From: Ruminococcaceae bacterium AM07-15
Lineage (GTDB): Bacteria; Bacillota; Clostridia; Oscillospirales; Butyricicoccaceae
Assembly: GCA_003477405.1 (NCBI GenBank)
Contig: QUDE01000002.1
Coordinates: 124,001-188,000, forward strand
DNA: 64,000 bases
Direction: 5' to 3'
In this document: positions 16,728-25,566 of the stretch, one piece after another
How positions within the stretch are numbered: position 1 is the first letter of the stretch
How the letters are laid out: each line of letters opens with the position of its first letter
Notes under the pieces: generated by a model
Told to the model about the DNA's origin: nothing
Databases searched by the model: none
Seen by the model: only the letters and a program-made list of their open reading frames with translations
Program-made: the position numbers and the translations under genes

Positions 16728-18316
16728 GTTTGATTGTTTCAGGCATCCGCCTGCCCTTTGAGCAGGCGGATGCATCCGCGCTGGAGCAGGCGCGCCGGCA
16801 GTGCGGCCTGGGCAAAAACCAGGTGACCGCCAGCCGGATCTATAAAAAATCCCTGGATCTGCGCCATGGGAAATTGACCAAGGTTTTTTCCGTTTTGCTG
16901 GATACCCCCTTGGAAGAGCGGGTCTTGCAGCAAAAGGGAGAAGGGCCTATCCGGAAAAAAGCGGCGCCTTTGCAGCTTTCTCCCGGGGGAGAAAAGAAGA
17001 TGGCCCATCCGCCGGTGGTGGTAGGGCTGGGGCCTGCCGGGTTGTTTGCCGCTTTGATTCTGGCCGAGCAGGGCTACCGGCCTTTGGTGCTGGAGCAGGG
17101 CGCGCCCCTGGATGAACGAGATCGGGTGATAAAGGCCTTCCAGGATGGCGGCCCTTTGCATGAAAAGATCAATATCCAGTTTGGCGAAGGCGGGGCGGGG
17201 GCCTATTCTGACGGAAAGCTCACCACCCGTATCCATGATCCCCGGTGCGAGTTGGTGTTGGAGCAGCTGTTGCGCCATGGTGCGCCGCCGGAGACTGCAC
17301 TGGCCGCCAAGCCTCACATCGGCACCGATCTTCTCAAAGGCGTGGTCACCTCCATCCGTCAGCGCATCCAGCAGCTGGGAGGACAGGTGGAGTTTCACTG
17401 CACTGTCACCGGTTTTCGCCGGGAAGGGGACAGGCTGAAGGCCATTGTTACCGACAAAGGGGAGATCCCCTGTGAGGTGGCGGTGTTGGCCGTGGGCCAC
17501 AGCGCCCGGCCCTTGTTCCGTACTTTGGCGGATGAGGGATTTACCCTGATGCGGAAAGCCTTTTCTGTGGGAGTGCGTGCCGAGCATCTTCAGGAGACCA
17601 TCGACCGGGGCCGATATGGGGCCTATGCCGGAAAAGCAGAACTGCCTCCGGCGGAATACAACCTGTCCTGGCGGCGGGGAGAACGGGCCTGTTATTCTTT
17701 TTGTATGTGCCCGGGAGGTCAGGTGGTGGCCGCGGCCAGCGAGCAAGGGGGCGTTGTCACCAACGGCATGAGTTATCACGCCCGGGATGGGCGCAATGCC
17801 AACGCCGCTCTGGCGGTGTCGGTGCTGCCGGAGGACCTTCCCGGAAGCGATCCTTTGGAAGGGGTTCGGTTCCAGCGGCAGCTGGAGCAAAAAGCCTTCC
17901 AGATAGCAGGAAAGAATTTTGCCGCTCCGGTGCAGACCTATGGGGATCTGCGGGAAGGCCGGGTGTCCAGCCGGTTTGGCCGGGTGCAGCCCACCTATGA
18001 CCGTGGTACGGAATTTGCCGATCTGCGGCAGGTGCTGCCTCCCTTTGTGTGGGAGATGCTGCTGGGGGCCATGCCTCGGTTTGGCCGTCAGGTGCCCGGG
18101 TTTGATGGAGAGGACACCCTGTTTACCGGGGTGGAGACCAGAACATCCTCGCCGGTACGCATTCTGCGGGGAGAGAATCTGTTCGCTCCAGGCTGTCAGG
18201 GGCTCATTCCCTGCGGGGAAGGGGCTGGCTACGCCGGCGGGATCATGAGCGCCGCCGTGGACGGCATCCGGGCGGCGGAGCGGATTTTGGAAGAATACCG
18301 TCCTTTGGAGGAGTGA
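16724..18316 (+). CDS. COG2509-type FAD-dependent dehydrogenase
   Basis: Uncharacterised flavoprotein of the COG2509 family (530 aa). An N-terminal alpha/beta extension (about 1-90) with the LDLRHGKLTKVFSV strand precedes a Rossmann FAD site VVVGLGPAGLFAA (98-110). The family hallmark FGEGGAGAYSDGKLTTR comes next, then a C-terminal GEGAGYAGGIMSAAVDG flavin-closing motif. The start overlaps the cdaR stop. It lies directly before an RseC-like membrane protein, suggesting a redox or Fe-S link. The reaction is not known for the family. Confidence 0.88.
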   Translation: MSLIVSGIRLPFEQADASALEQARRQCGLGKNQVTASRIYKKSLDLRHGKLTKVFSVLLDTPLEERVLQQKGEGPIRKKAAPLQLSPGGEKKMAHPPVVVGLGPAGLFAALILAEQGYRPLVLEQGAPLDERDRVIKAFQDGGPLHEKINIQFGEGGAGAYSDGKLTTRIHDPRCELVLEQLLRHGAPPETALAAKPHIGTDLLKGVVTSIRQRIQQLGGQVEFHCTVTGFRREGDRLKAIVTDKGEIPCEVAVLAVGHSARPLFRTLADEGFTLMRKAFSVGVRAEHLQETIDRGRYGAYAGKAELPPAEYNLSWRRGERACYSFCMCPGGQVVAAASEQGGVVTNGMSYHARDGRNANAALAVSVLPEDLPGSDPLEGVRFQRQLEQKAFQIAGKNFAAPVQTYGDLREGRVSSRFGRVQPTYDRGTEFADLRQVLPPFVWEMLLGAMPRFGRQVPGFDGEDTLFTGVETRTSSPVRILRGENLFAPGCQGLIPCGEGAGYAGGIMSAAVDGIRAAERILEEYRPLEE

Positions 18317-18320
18317 GAAT

Positions 18321-18731
18321 ATGGAACAGACAGGAAGAGTGGTGGGCATTTTGCCGAACGGCCGGGCTCAGGTGGAGATCCAGCGCCGGGCTGCCTGCGC
18401 CTCCGACTGTGAGAAATGCGGCGGCTGTTCCCATCCGGAGCAGACCATGCTGGTGGAGGCCCCCAACGGCTGCGGCGCCAAAGTGGGAGAAAAAGTGGTG
18501 ATCGAAGCCCATACGGCCAGCATCTTGTCCATTGCGGCCCTGGTGTATCTCATGCCGGTGCTTCTGATGATCGCCTGCTATTTTGTGCCGGTGCCCGGAG
18601 GGGAAGGAGTGCGGATTTTGTGCTCCCTGGCGGGACTGGCCATCGGGACCGCCCTTTGTATGCTTTATTCCCGGCGGATGAAGAAAAATCGCCGGGTGCT
18701 GTTTGAGATCCGGCCTCTTCGCCGGGGCTGA
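18321..18731 (+). CDS. RseC/MucC-family integral membrane protein
   Basis: RseC-like protein of 136 aa. A soluble N-terminal domain with a cysteine cluster (ACASDCEKCGGC, about residues 24-35) precedes two transmembrane helices (about 70-90 and 98-115) and a basic cytosolic tail. In other bacteria RseC acts in SoxR reduction and the family occurs with Rnf-type electron-transfer genes. In Clostridia the role is unclear. The cysteines suggest metal or Fe-S binding. GAGGAG precedes the start, and only four bases separate it from the flavoprotein gene. Confidence 0.85.
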   Translation: MEQTGRVVGILPNGRAQVEIQRRAACASDCEKCGGCSHPEQTMLVEAPNGCGAKVGEKVVIEAHTASILSIAALVYLMPVLLMIACYFVPVPGGEGVRILCSLAGLAIGTALCMLYSRRMKKNRRVLFEIRPLRRG

Positions 18732-18760
18732 TTGCCAAAACAGGCGGGATGTGCTATAAT
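18732..18760 (+). promoter_or_regulatory. Sigma-A promoter for the yicC-to-thiN core operon
   Basis: TTGCCA (18732-18737), 17-nt spacer, perfect TATAAT (18755-18760) with an extended TG. It starts right after the rseC-like stop codon and is the best match seen at the head of this long gene run. Confidence 0.8.
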
Positions 18761-18795
18761 CAATGAGTTACCTTGGAAACAAGGGGGAATAGAAA

Positions 18796-19674
18796 ATGAT
18801 CAAGAGCATGACCGGCTACGGCCGGCAAAAAGGAGAGAACGAACGGCGGGAAGTCCAGGTGGAGATCAAATCGGTAAACCACCGGTATCTGGACCTGAAT
18901 GTGAAGGTGCCCCGCATCTATTCTTTCCTGGAAGAACCCATCAAAACGGCGGTGAGTGCTGCCGTGGCCCGGGGTAAAGTGGATATTTATCTGTCCATCA
19001 CCGCCAAGGAAGGCGGGGATGTGAAGGTATCGCCCAACCTGGCTCTGGCCGGGGAATATCTGCGGGCTTTATGGCAGGTGCGGGACACCTACTCCCTGAA
19101 AGACGATATCTCGGTGATGGAATTGGCCCATATGCCCGATCTTCTCACCGTGGCCCGGGAAGAGCCGGACGCCGAAGAAGTGAAAGCCCAGGTGCTGGAA
19201 GTTCTGGGGCGGGCTTTGGAAGAGTACAACGCCATGCGGCGCACCGAGGGCGAGCGCCTTTGTGAGGATATTGCCCGCCGGGGTCAGGAGATCGGCAAAA
19301 TGGTGGACCAGGTGGAACAGCGTTCCCCGCAATCGGTGGAGGAGTACCGCCAGAAGATCGCCCAGCGGATGACCGAGATCCTGGGCGACAGCGACATTGC
19401 CGAACAGCGCATCCTGGCCGAAGCGGCCCTTTTTGCCGACAAGGTGTCGGTGACCGAGGAAGTGGTGCGTCTGCGCAGCCATCTTTCCCAGCTCCAAAAG
19501 ATGGTGCAGGGAGACGCTCCGGTGGGCCGGAAGCTGGATTTCCTGGTGCAGGAACTGAACCGGGAGGCCAATACCATCGGTTCCAAGGCCAACGACTACG
19601 AGCTGGCCCAGATCGTCATCGAGATCAAAGCAGAGATCGAAAAGATCCGGGAACAGATCCAGAACCTGGAGTGA
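18796..19674 (+). CDS. yicC: YicC family endoribonuclease-like protein
   Basis: YicC/YloC family protein of 292 aa; recent work attributes endoribonuclease activity to family members. Signatures: N-terminal MIKSMTGYGR, SVNHRYLDLNVKVPR near 33-47, and a C-terminal DUF1732-type block with GRKLDFLVQELNREANTIGSKAND. As in Bacillus (yloC) it leads the remA-gmk-rpoZ gene run. GGGGG lies upstream of the ATG. Confidence 0.93.
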   Translation: MIKSMTGYGRQKGENERREVQVEIKSVNHRYLDLNVKVPRIYSFLEEPIKTAVSAAVARGKVDIYLSITAKEGGDVKVSPNLALAGEYLRALWQVRDTYSLKDDISVMELAHMPDLLTVAREEPDAEEVKAQVLEVLGRALEEYNAMRRTEGERLCEDIARRGQEIGKMVDQVEQRSPQSVEEYRQKIAQRMTEILGDSDIAEQRILAEAALFADKVSVTEEVVRLRSHLSQLQKMVQGDAPVGRKLDFLVQELNREANTIGSKANDYELAQIVIEIKAEIEKIREQIQNLE

Positions 19675-19680
19675 GCAGCT

Positions 19681-19953
19681 ATGAAACTGATCAACATCGG
19701 CTTTGGAAATATGGTCTCCGCCAGCCGTCTGGTGGCCATCGTCAGCCCGGAATCGGCGCCCATCAAGCGGGTCATCCAAAATGCCAAAGAGAAGAATATG
19801 CTCATCGACGCCACCTACGGCCGGCGCACCCGGGCGGTGCTTATCACCGACTCCGAGCATGTGATTTTGTCGCCTTTGCAGCCGGAGACCGTGGCCAATC
19901 GCTTGGGCAATCTGGACTATGACGAGGATGAAGGGGAAGAGGAAGATGAGTAA
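19681..19953 (+). CDS. remA: RemA-family DNA-binding regulator (DUF370)
   Basis: Small regulator of 90 aa. In Bacillus, RemA activates matrix and osmoprotection genes by binding DNA as a multimeric ring. The conserved core [26 protein letters not shown] and the [13 protein letters not shown] strand are intact. An acidic C-terminal tail ([12 protein letters not shown]) extends beyond the usual end. It overlaps the start of gmk by eight bases. Targets in this organism are unknown. Confidence 0.93.
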   Translation: MKLINIGFGNMVSASRLVAIVSPESAPIKRVIQNAKEKNMLIDATYGRRTRAVLITDSEHVILSPLQPETVANRLGNLDYDEDEGEEEDE

Positions 19954-20536
19954 AGGCAATCTGTTTATCGTCACCGGCCCTTCCGGTGCCGGAAAGGGCA
20001 CTGTGCTGGGACGGCTTCTGCCCACCATGGAGCAGCTGCAATATTCCGTTTCGGCCACAACCCGCGCTCCACGGGAAGGGGAAGAGGACGGGGTCAACTA
20101 CTATTTCCTGAATCGGAATGATTTTCTCAATATGGTGGACCGGGGCGAGTTTTTGGAATATGCCGAGTATGTGGGCAATTTCTATGGCACCCCCGCAGGC
20201 CCGGTGGACGAATGTCTGGAAAAGGGCGTGGATGTGATACTGGAGATCGAGGTCCAGGGCGCGCTGACGGTGAAAAGCAAGCGGCCTGAGGCCAAGTTGG
20301 TCTTTATCATCCCTCCCACTTTTGCCGACCTGGAGCTGCGGCTGCGCTCCCGGGGCAGTGAAAGCGATGAAGTTATCGCAAAACGGCTGGAAAAGGCCAA
20401 GGAAGAATATTCCATGGCGAACCACTATGATTACATTGTGTGCAATGGGGAAGTGGAGCAGGCAGTGGAAGAGCTGCGCTCCATCATCAAAGCGGCCCGG
20501 TGCACCGTGGATCGCCGAATCAATTTGCTGAGGTGA
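19946..20536 (+). CDS. gmk: Guanylate kinase
   Basis: Converts GMP to GDP with ATP. P-loop [12 protein letters not shown] near residues 9-20; [24 protein letters not shown]-binding segment; [21 protein letters not shown]-like [12 protein letters not shown]. The preferred ATG (196 aa) follows GGGGAAGAGGAAG and starts inside the remA tail; an earlier in-frame ATG at 19919 would add an unlikely basic leader. Confidence 0.97.
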   Translation: MSKGNLFIVTGPSGAGKGTVLGRLLPTMEQLQYSVSATTRAPREGEEDGVNYYFLNRNDFLNMVDRGEFLEYAEYVGNFYGTPAGPVDECLEKGVDVILEIEVQGALTVKSKRPEAKLVFIIPPTFADLELRLRSRGSESDEVIAKRLEKAKEEYSMANHYDYIVCNGEVEQAVEELRSIIKAARCTVDRRINLLR

Positions 20537-20543
20537 ATAAGTT

Positions 20544-20858
20544 ATGATGCTGGAACCTACCATGAGCGATCTGCTCAAGACGATTTCCAACCGGTATTTG
20601 CTGGTGAACATTGCTGCAAAGCGTGCCCGGGACATTGCCGACGCCGCTGAAATGGCGGAGGAGCCCCTGGAGGACAAGCCGGTGAAGCTGGCTCTTTATG
20701 ATATCATCGATCATCGGATCCGTCCGGTACTCCATCCTGTGGAGGAGACCGAGATCGAAAGCACCAGCCCGGAAGCCATTCTGTCTGCTCTGGAACAGTC
20801 GGAGCCGGAAGAGCAGGATCTGGGGCTGGATATGGAAGCGGAAGACGAGGAAGAGTAA
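20544..20858 (+). CDS. rpoZ: RNA polymerase omega subunit
   Basis: Omega subunit stabilising the beta-prime assembly in RNA polymerase. LLKTISNRYLLVNIAAKRARDI (residues 10-31) is the family core. A linker and an acidic C-terminal tail follow, giving 104 aa, longer than Bacillus omega. GAGGTG overlapping the gmk stop serves as its ribosome binding site. The position after gmk is the conserved Firmicute order; coaBC, which follows in Bacillus, is absent here. Confidence 0.94.
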   Translation: MMLEPTMSDLLKTISNRYLLVNIAAKRARDIADAAEMAEEPLEDKPVKLALYDIIDHRIRPVLHPVEETEIESTSPEAILSALEQSEPEEQDLGLDMEAEDEEE

Positions 20859-20963
20859 AGATTTGCAGATGAGGGGTTGTCTTGGCGCGGCCGGGAAAAG
20901 GCGGGGAATGTTTCCGCCTGTCTCCCTGCGCCGGGGCGGCCCCTTTTGCCGGTGAGGGATGGT

Positions 20964-23429
20964 ATGTATCTGATTGCAAAGGTGGCGGTGGCCGGGGCGG
21001 TCATTTCCATCGACAAAGCCTATGATTATCTGGTGCCGCCTTCGCTGGAGGAAGAAGCTCAAAGGGGAAGGCGGGTCACCGCTCCTTTTGGCCGGGGCAA
21101 TCAGCTGACCGACGGCTTTATTCTGGAAACGGAGCAAAGGGAGGAAAAGCCCCGGGGCGTCAAGGTTCTGGCCCACATCTTTGGCCCGGAAGCGGCGCTG
21201 GATGAGGAGGGGCTGTCTCTGGCAGGTACCTTGCGCCGCCGGTATTTCTGCACCTTTTTCGAAGCGGCCAATCTGATGATGCCCCCAGGCGTCTGGTCCC
21301 GCCGGACCTATTACCGGCTGGCTCCCGGGCTGACGGTGGAAGAAGCCTGCGCCCGGTGGGAAAATGACTGGGATGCCCAGGCCGTCTGCCAGACCCTGGG
21401 AGACAAGGGAGAAGCCGTGGCGGAGGAGGTTTTGAAAAAAAGCCTGTCGGCCACAGCGCTGAAAAGGGTGTGCAAAGCCCTTTTACAGGATCATACCATG
21501 GAAAAGACGGTGCGCTTTGACGGCGGCCCCCGGGATCAGACCATCCGCATTTTGCGTCTGGCTATGCCTCTTTCTCAGGCGGTGGCCGCACTGCGCCGTG
21601 GCAAGGGCTATGAGAAGCGGGTGGAAGCTCTGGAGTGCATTGCAGGCTTTCAGGGCATACCGGAAAAAGAGGTGTGCTATCTCACTGGCATTCCCCAGAG
21701 CGCTTTGCGGCGTATGGAACAAAATGGCCTTTTGTCCTGCCGGATGGAAGAGACTTTCCGCCGGGTGACGGTCTCACAAGGAGAGGAAGCGCCGCCCTTA
21801 TGTTTGGAGTCGGAGCAGCAAAAGGTCTGCGAAGGCATCCAGGCCATGGGCTTGCAGCAGCCCGGGGCCGCGTTGCTCCAGGGAGTCACTGGCAGCGGCA
21901 AGACCCAGGTATATATCAAGCTGATCCAGTGGGCGCTGGAGCAGGGGCGCACCGCCATGGTGCTGGTGCCGGAAATCTCCCTGACCCCCCAGCTGCTTCG
22001 CCGGTTCTGTGCCTATTTCAAAGAGGATGTGGCGGTGTTCCACAGCGGCCTGACCCCAGGACAGCGCTACGACGAATACAAACGGGTGAAAACCGGCAAG
22101 GCCCGGGTGGTTCTAGGCACCCGCAGCGCCGTGTTCGCCCCTCTGGACAATATCGGCCTGATTATTTTGGACGAAGAACAGGAATGGACCTATAAATCCG
22201 ATGTGACGCCCCGGTACCACGCCCGGGAAGTGGCTAAATACCGGTGCGTTCACCACAAAGCCCTGCTTCTGCTGGGCAGCGCCACCCCGGCCATGGAAAG
22301 CCGGTTTCTGGCGGAAGAGGGGAAATACCGGTTTTTCCGCCTGGATCACCGGTACCGGAACACTCCCTTGCCCCGGGTGATCGTGGACGATCTGCGGCAG
22401 CAGCTGCGGGAAGGGGAGCCGGACATCATCGGAAGGGCTTTGCAGCAGGAGCTGGAGCACAATCTTCAGAACGGAGAGCAAAGCGTCTTTTTCCTCAACC
22501 GCCGGGGCAATAGCCGCCTGGTCACTTGCGTCAGCTGTGGCTATATCCCCCAGTGCGAGAACTGCTCGGTGGCCCTGACCTATCATTCCAAAAATGGCCG
22601 GCTCATGTGTCATCACTGCGGCTATTCCCAGCCCATGCCGGAAAAATGCCCCCAGTGTGGGGAAGAGCATCTGCGGCTGGTGGGCTTCGGCACCCAGAAG
22701 GTGCAGCAGGAGCTGGAAAGCAAATTTCCCGGCATCCAGATTATTCGCATGGACGCCGATACCACGGTGCAGCGTACTTCCCACGAAACATTGCTGGACG
22801 CCTTCGGCCGGGGGGAAGCCCAGGTGCTGCTGGGAACTCAGATGATCGCCAAAGGGCTGGATTTTGACAATGTGACCCTGGTAGGGGTGCTGGACGCCGA
22901 TCTATCTTTGTACAGCGGAGACTACCGGGCGGGAGAACGCACTTTTTCCTTGCTCACTCAGGTCATTGGCCGGGCGGGAAGGCGGGAGCGGGAAGGCCGG
23001 GCGGTGATCCAGACTTATACGCCGAAAAATCCGGTGATTTTAGCGGCCGCAGCCCAGGATTACGACAGTTTTTATGACTATGAGATCGATGTGCGTCAGG
23101 CGCTGCTGGCGCCGCCCTTTGCCCATGTGATCTCCTTCCTTCTCAGCGGGGAAAACCAGGAGCGAACCCTTCGTTCGGCTCAGCGCCTGGCCGCTACGCT
23201 GGAAGGGTGCTTTTGGGGGCCTTATGCCGCCTTGCGTGCTCCGGTGCTGGGGCCTGCACCGCCGGCCATTCAGGTGCTGGGCCGAAAGTATCGTTATCAG
23301 GTGTCCTTCCGGGGCAAGGATGACGCCGTGACCCGACGCCTGGTGATGGATCTGCTCCGGGCCTTTTATGGGGACTCGGCCAACCGGGGTATTACCCTGG
23401 TGGCCGATATCGATCCCTATTCCTTATAA
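20964..23429 (+). CDS. priA: Primosomal replication restart helicase PriA
   Basis: Superfamily 2 DNA helicase restarting stalled forks. N-terminal DNA-binding domain (to about 190), then Walker A GVTGSGKTQVYI and the DEEQEW box. A zinc-binding insert has eight cysteines (CVSCGYIPQCENC, CHHCG, CPQCG), followed by the motif V-VI block GTQMIAKGLDFDNVTLVGVLDADL and QVIGRAGR. The ATG at 20964 has GAGGG upstream and gives 821 aa. The frame is open further upstream but has no PriA-like sequence. The 105-bp GC-rich gap before it has only weak hairpins. Confidence 0.97.
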   Translation: MYLIAKVAVAGAVISIDKAYDYLVPPSLEEEAQRGRRVTAPFGRGNQLTDGFILETEQREEKPRGVKVLAHIFGPEAALDEEGLSLAGTLRRRYFCTFFEAANLMMPPGVWSRRTYYRLAPGLTVEEACARWENDWDAQAVCQTLGDKGEAVAEEVLKKSLSATALKRVCKALLQDHTMEKTVRFDGGPRDQTIRILRLAMPLSQAVAALRRGKGYEKRVEALECIAGFQGIPEKEVCYLTGIPQSALRRMEQNGLLSCRMEETFRRVTVSQGEEAPPLCLESEQQKVCEGIQAMGLQQPGAALLQGVTGSGKTQVYIKLIQWALEQGRTAMVLVPEISLTPQLLRRFCAYFKEDVAVFHSGLTPGQRYDEYKRVKTGKARVVLGTRSAVFAPLDNIGLIILDEEQEWTYKSDVTPRYHAREVAKYRCVHHKALLLLGSATPAMESRFLAEEGKYRFFRLDHRYRNTPLPRVIVDDLRQQLREGEPDIIGRALQQELEHNLQNGEQSVFFLNRRGNSRLVTCVSCGYIPQCENCSVALTYHSKNGRLMCHHCGYSQPMPEKCPQCGEEHLRLVGFGTQKVQQELESKFPGIQIIRMDADTTVQRTSHETLLDAFGRGEAQVLLGTQMIAKGLDFDNVTLVGVLDADLSLYSGDYRAGERTFSLLTQVIGRAGRREREGRAVIQTYTPKNPVILAAAAQDYDSFYDYEIDVRQALLAPPFAHVISFLLSGENQERTLRSAQRLAATLEGCFWGPYAALRAPVLGPAPPAIQVLGRKYRYQVSFRGKDDAVTRRLVMDLLRAFYGDSANRGITLVADIDPYSL

Positions 23430-23468
23430 ATCTAAGATACCCATTTTAATCACGAAGGAGTTTTGAAA

Positions 23469-23936
23469 ATGGCAATTCGTACCATTGTCACTGAAGGGGA
23501 TAGCTGCCTTACGAAGGTATGCCGTCCTGTCACCGATTTCAACGACCGTCTCCATATGCTGCTGGATGATATGCGGGACACCCTGGAAAAGGCCGAGGGA
23601 GCCGGTCTGGCCGCACCCCAGGTGGGCATTCTCCGCCGGGCCGCTTTGATCATGGACGGCCAGGGTGGCTATATCGAACTGATCAATCCGGTGATCACCT
23701 GGGAAGAGGGAAGCCAGGACGGCCCCGAGGGCTGTCTCAGCGTTCCCGGCCGCTACGGCATGGTAGAGCGGCCTCAGCGGGTGACTGTCCGCTTCCAGGA
23801 CAGAAACGGCAAGGATCAGGAGATCCATCTGGAGGACTTCCTGGCCCGGGCCGCCTGCCACGAGATCGACCATCTGGATGGTTTGCTGTACACCCGCCTG
23901 GTGACAAAATATCTGAACCCTGAGGATTTTGAATGA
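23469..23936 (+). CDS. def: Peptide deformylase
   Basis: Fe/Zn enzyme removing the formyl group from nascent N-terminal Met. All three motifs are intact: GAGLAAPQVG (motif 1), EGCLSVPG (motif 2, metal Cys) and HEIDHLDG (motif 3, HExxH). Length is 155 aa. AAGGAG sits nine bases before the ATG; a TTG two codons earlier is possible. It overlaps fmt, coupling formylation and deformylation. Confidence 0.97.
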   Translation: MAIRTIVTEGDSCLTKVCRPVTDFNDRLHMLLDDMRDTLEKAEGAGLAAPQVGILRRAALIMDGQGGYIELINPVITWEEGSQDGPEGCLSVPGRYGMVERPQRVTVRFQDRNGKDQEIHLEDFLARAACHEIDHLDGLLYTRLVTKYLNPEDFE

Positions 23937-24862
23937 TGCGTATTGTTTATATGGGAACGCCGGAATTTGCCGTGGCCCCCTTGGAAGGGCTGTTGGAAAT
24001 GGGGGAAACTGTGGTGGGGGTCTTTACCCAGCAGGACAAACCCCAGGGCCGGGGCATGAAAATGGCGCCGCCGCCGGTGAAAAAGGCGGCGCTGGAGCAT
24101 GATCTTCCGGTGTTTCAGCCCCGGAGCTTCAAGGAAGAGGAAGCCTTCCAGCAGCTGAAAGACCTGGAGCCCGATCTGGTGGTGGTGACGGCCTATGGGC
24201 AGATTTTGCCCAAGCGGGTGCTGGAGCTGCCCCGGTACGGTTGTGTCAATGTTCACGCTTCTCTGCTCCCTGATTACCGGGGGGCCAGCCCCATTCAACA
24301 GGTGATTTTGCGGGGAGAGACCAAAACCGGCGTGACCATCATGCAGATGGACCGGGGACTGGATACCGGGGATATTTTGCTCATGCAGGAGATTTCCATC
24401 GAGCCCCGGGAGACGGCGGACAGTCTCCACGACAAACTGGCTTTGCTGGGCAAAGAGACTTTGTGCCTCTTTATGGAAAAACTGAAAAAAGGGGAGATCA
24501 CTCCGGAGCCTCAGCCCGAAGAATGCCGGTTTTATGCGCCGCTGATCAAAAAGCAGGACGGGCAGATCCATTTTACCGAAAGTGCTGTGACAATCGACCG
24601 GATGGCCCGGGGCCTGACGCCCTGGCCGGGAATTTTCACCACTTTCCAGGGGAAGACTATCAAATTGTTCGGAATTCATGTGAAAGAGGGGTCTGGCGGT
24701 GAGCCGGGAGCCATCCTGGATTGCTCGCCGGAAGGACTGACGGTGGCCTGTCCCGATGGACAGGTGGTCATCGACCAGCTTCAGGCCCCCGGGGGAAAGA
24801 GAATGGCCTGTGTTGACTATTTCAGAGGGCATCCGTATAATAAGGACGACCGTTTCGAATAG
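23933..24862 (+). CDS. fmt: Methionyl-tRNA formyltransferase
   Basis: Transfers a formyl group from 10-formyl-THF to initiator Met-tRNA. RIVYMGTPEFAVAPLEGL N terminus, the NVHASLLPDYRGASPIQ catalytic block (Asn, His) and the TGVTIMQMDRGLDTGDIL Asp region are present, then a C-terminal OB-like tRNA-binding domain. The first of two tandem ATGs overlaps the def stop. Length of 309 aa is typical. Confidence 0.97.
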   Translation: MMRIVYMGTPEFAVAPLEGLLEMGETVVGVFTQQDKPQGRGMKMAPPPVKKAALEHDLPVFQPRSFKEEEAFQQLKDLEPDLVVVTAYGQILPKRVLELPRYGCVNVHASLLPDYRGASPIQQVILRGETKTGVTIMQMDRGLDTGDILLMQEISIEPRETADSLHDKLALLGKETLCLFMEKLKKGEITPEPQPEECRFYAPLIKKQDGQIHFTESAVTIDRMARGLTPWPGIFTTFQGKTIKLFGIHVKEGSGGEPGAILDCSPEGLTVACPDGQVVIDQLQAPGGKRMACVDYFRGHPYNKDDRFE

Positions 24863-24879
24863 CAGAAAGGACGATCTTC

Positions 24880-25566
24880 ATGTTTTTTGATTATTACTAT
24901 CTGGTCCTGGTCATGCCTGCCATTTTGTTCGCTCTGTGGGCCCAGGCGCAGGTGAGCGGAACATTTGCAAAGTTTTCCAAAGTGCGCACCATGCGGGGGC
25001 TTACCGGCGCTCAGGCGGCAGAAGCCGTTTTGCGGGCCGGGGGCGTTTACGATGTGCGCATCGAGCGCATTTCCGGCAACCTCACCGACCACTTCGATCC
25101 CCGGGCCAAGGTGATTCGCCTGTCCGATTCGGTGTATGACAGCCCCAGTGTGGCGGCCGTGGGTGTTGCGGCCCACGAAGCGGGCCACGCCGTACAGCAC
25201 GCTCAGGATTATTTCCCCATCAAGGTGCGTTCGGCCATCATTCCGGTGACCCAGATCGGCTCTTCTCTGGCTCTGCCTTTGATCATCATCGGCCTGCTGC
25301 TTTCCAGCCTGAATCTGGTTTATCTGGGCATCGCCTTTTTCGGTCTGTCCACCGTGTTCCAGGCAGTGACTCTGCCGGTGGAGTTTGACGCTTCCCGCCG
25401 GGCCATCGCCACGCTGGGAGAAGAGGGGCTTTTGGCCCGTGAAGAATTGCCCGGTGCCAAAAAGACCCTGCGGGCCGCTGCTCTCACCTATGTGGCGGCG
25501 CTGGCCGTCTCCCTGGCCCAACTGCTTCGGCTGCTGCTGGTCTTTGGCGGCCGCCGGGACGACTGA
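24880..25566 (+). CDS. Membrane zinc metallopeptidase (YugP/COG2738 family)
   Basis: Integral membrane peptidase of 228 aa. N-terminal transmembrane segment (about 8-22), a soluble stretch with ISGNLTDHFDPRAKVIRLS, and the zinc motif HEAGH at residues 99-103. A hydrophobic pair (about 128-162) and a C-terminal helix follow. No substrate is known. Its insertion between fmt and rsmB departs from the Bacillus order but is common in Clostridia. Its TGA overlaps the rsmB ATG. Confidence 0.9.
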   Translation: MFFDYYYLVLVMPAILFALWAQAQVSGTFAKFSKVRTMRGLTGAQAAEAVLRAGGVYDVRIERISGNLTDHFDPRAKVIRLSDSVYDSPSVAAVGVAAHEAGHAVQHAQDYFPIKVRSAIIPVTQIGSSLALPLIIIGLLLSSLNLVYLGIAFFGLSTVFQAVTLPVEFDASRRAIATLGEEGLLAREELPGAKKTLRAAALTYVAALAVSLAQLLRLLLVFGGRRDD

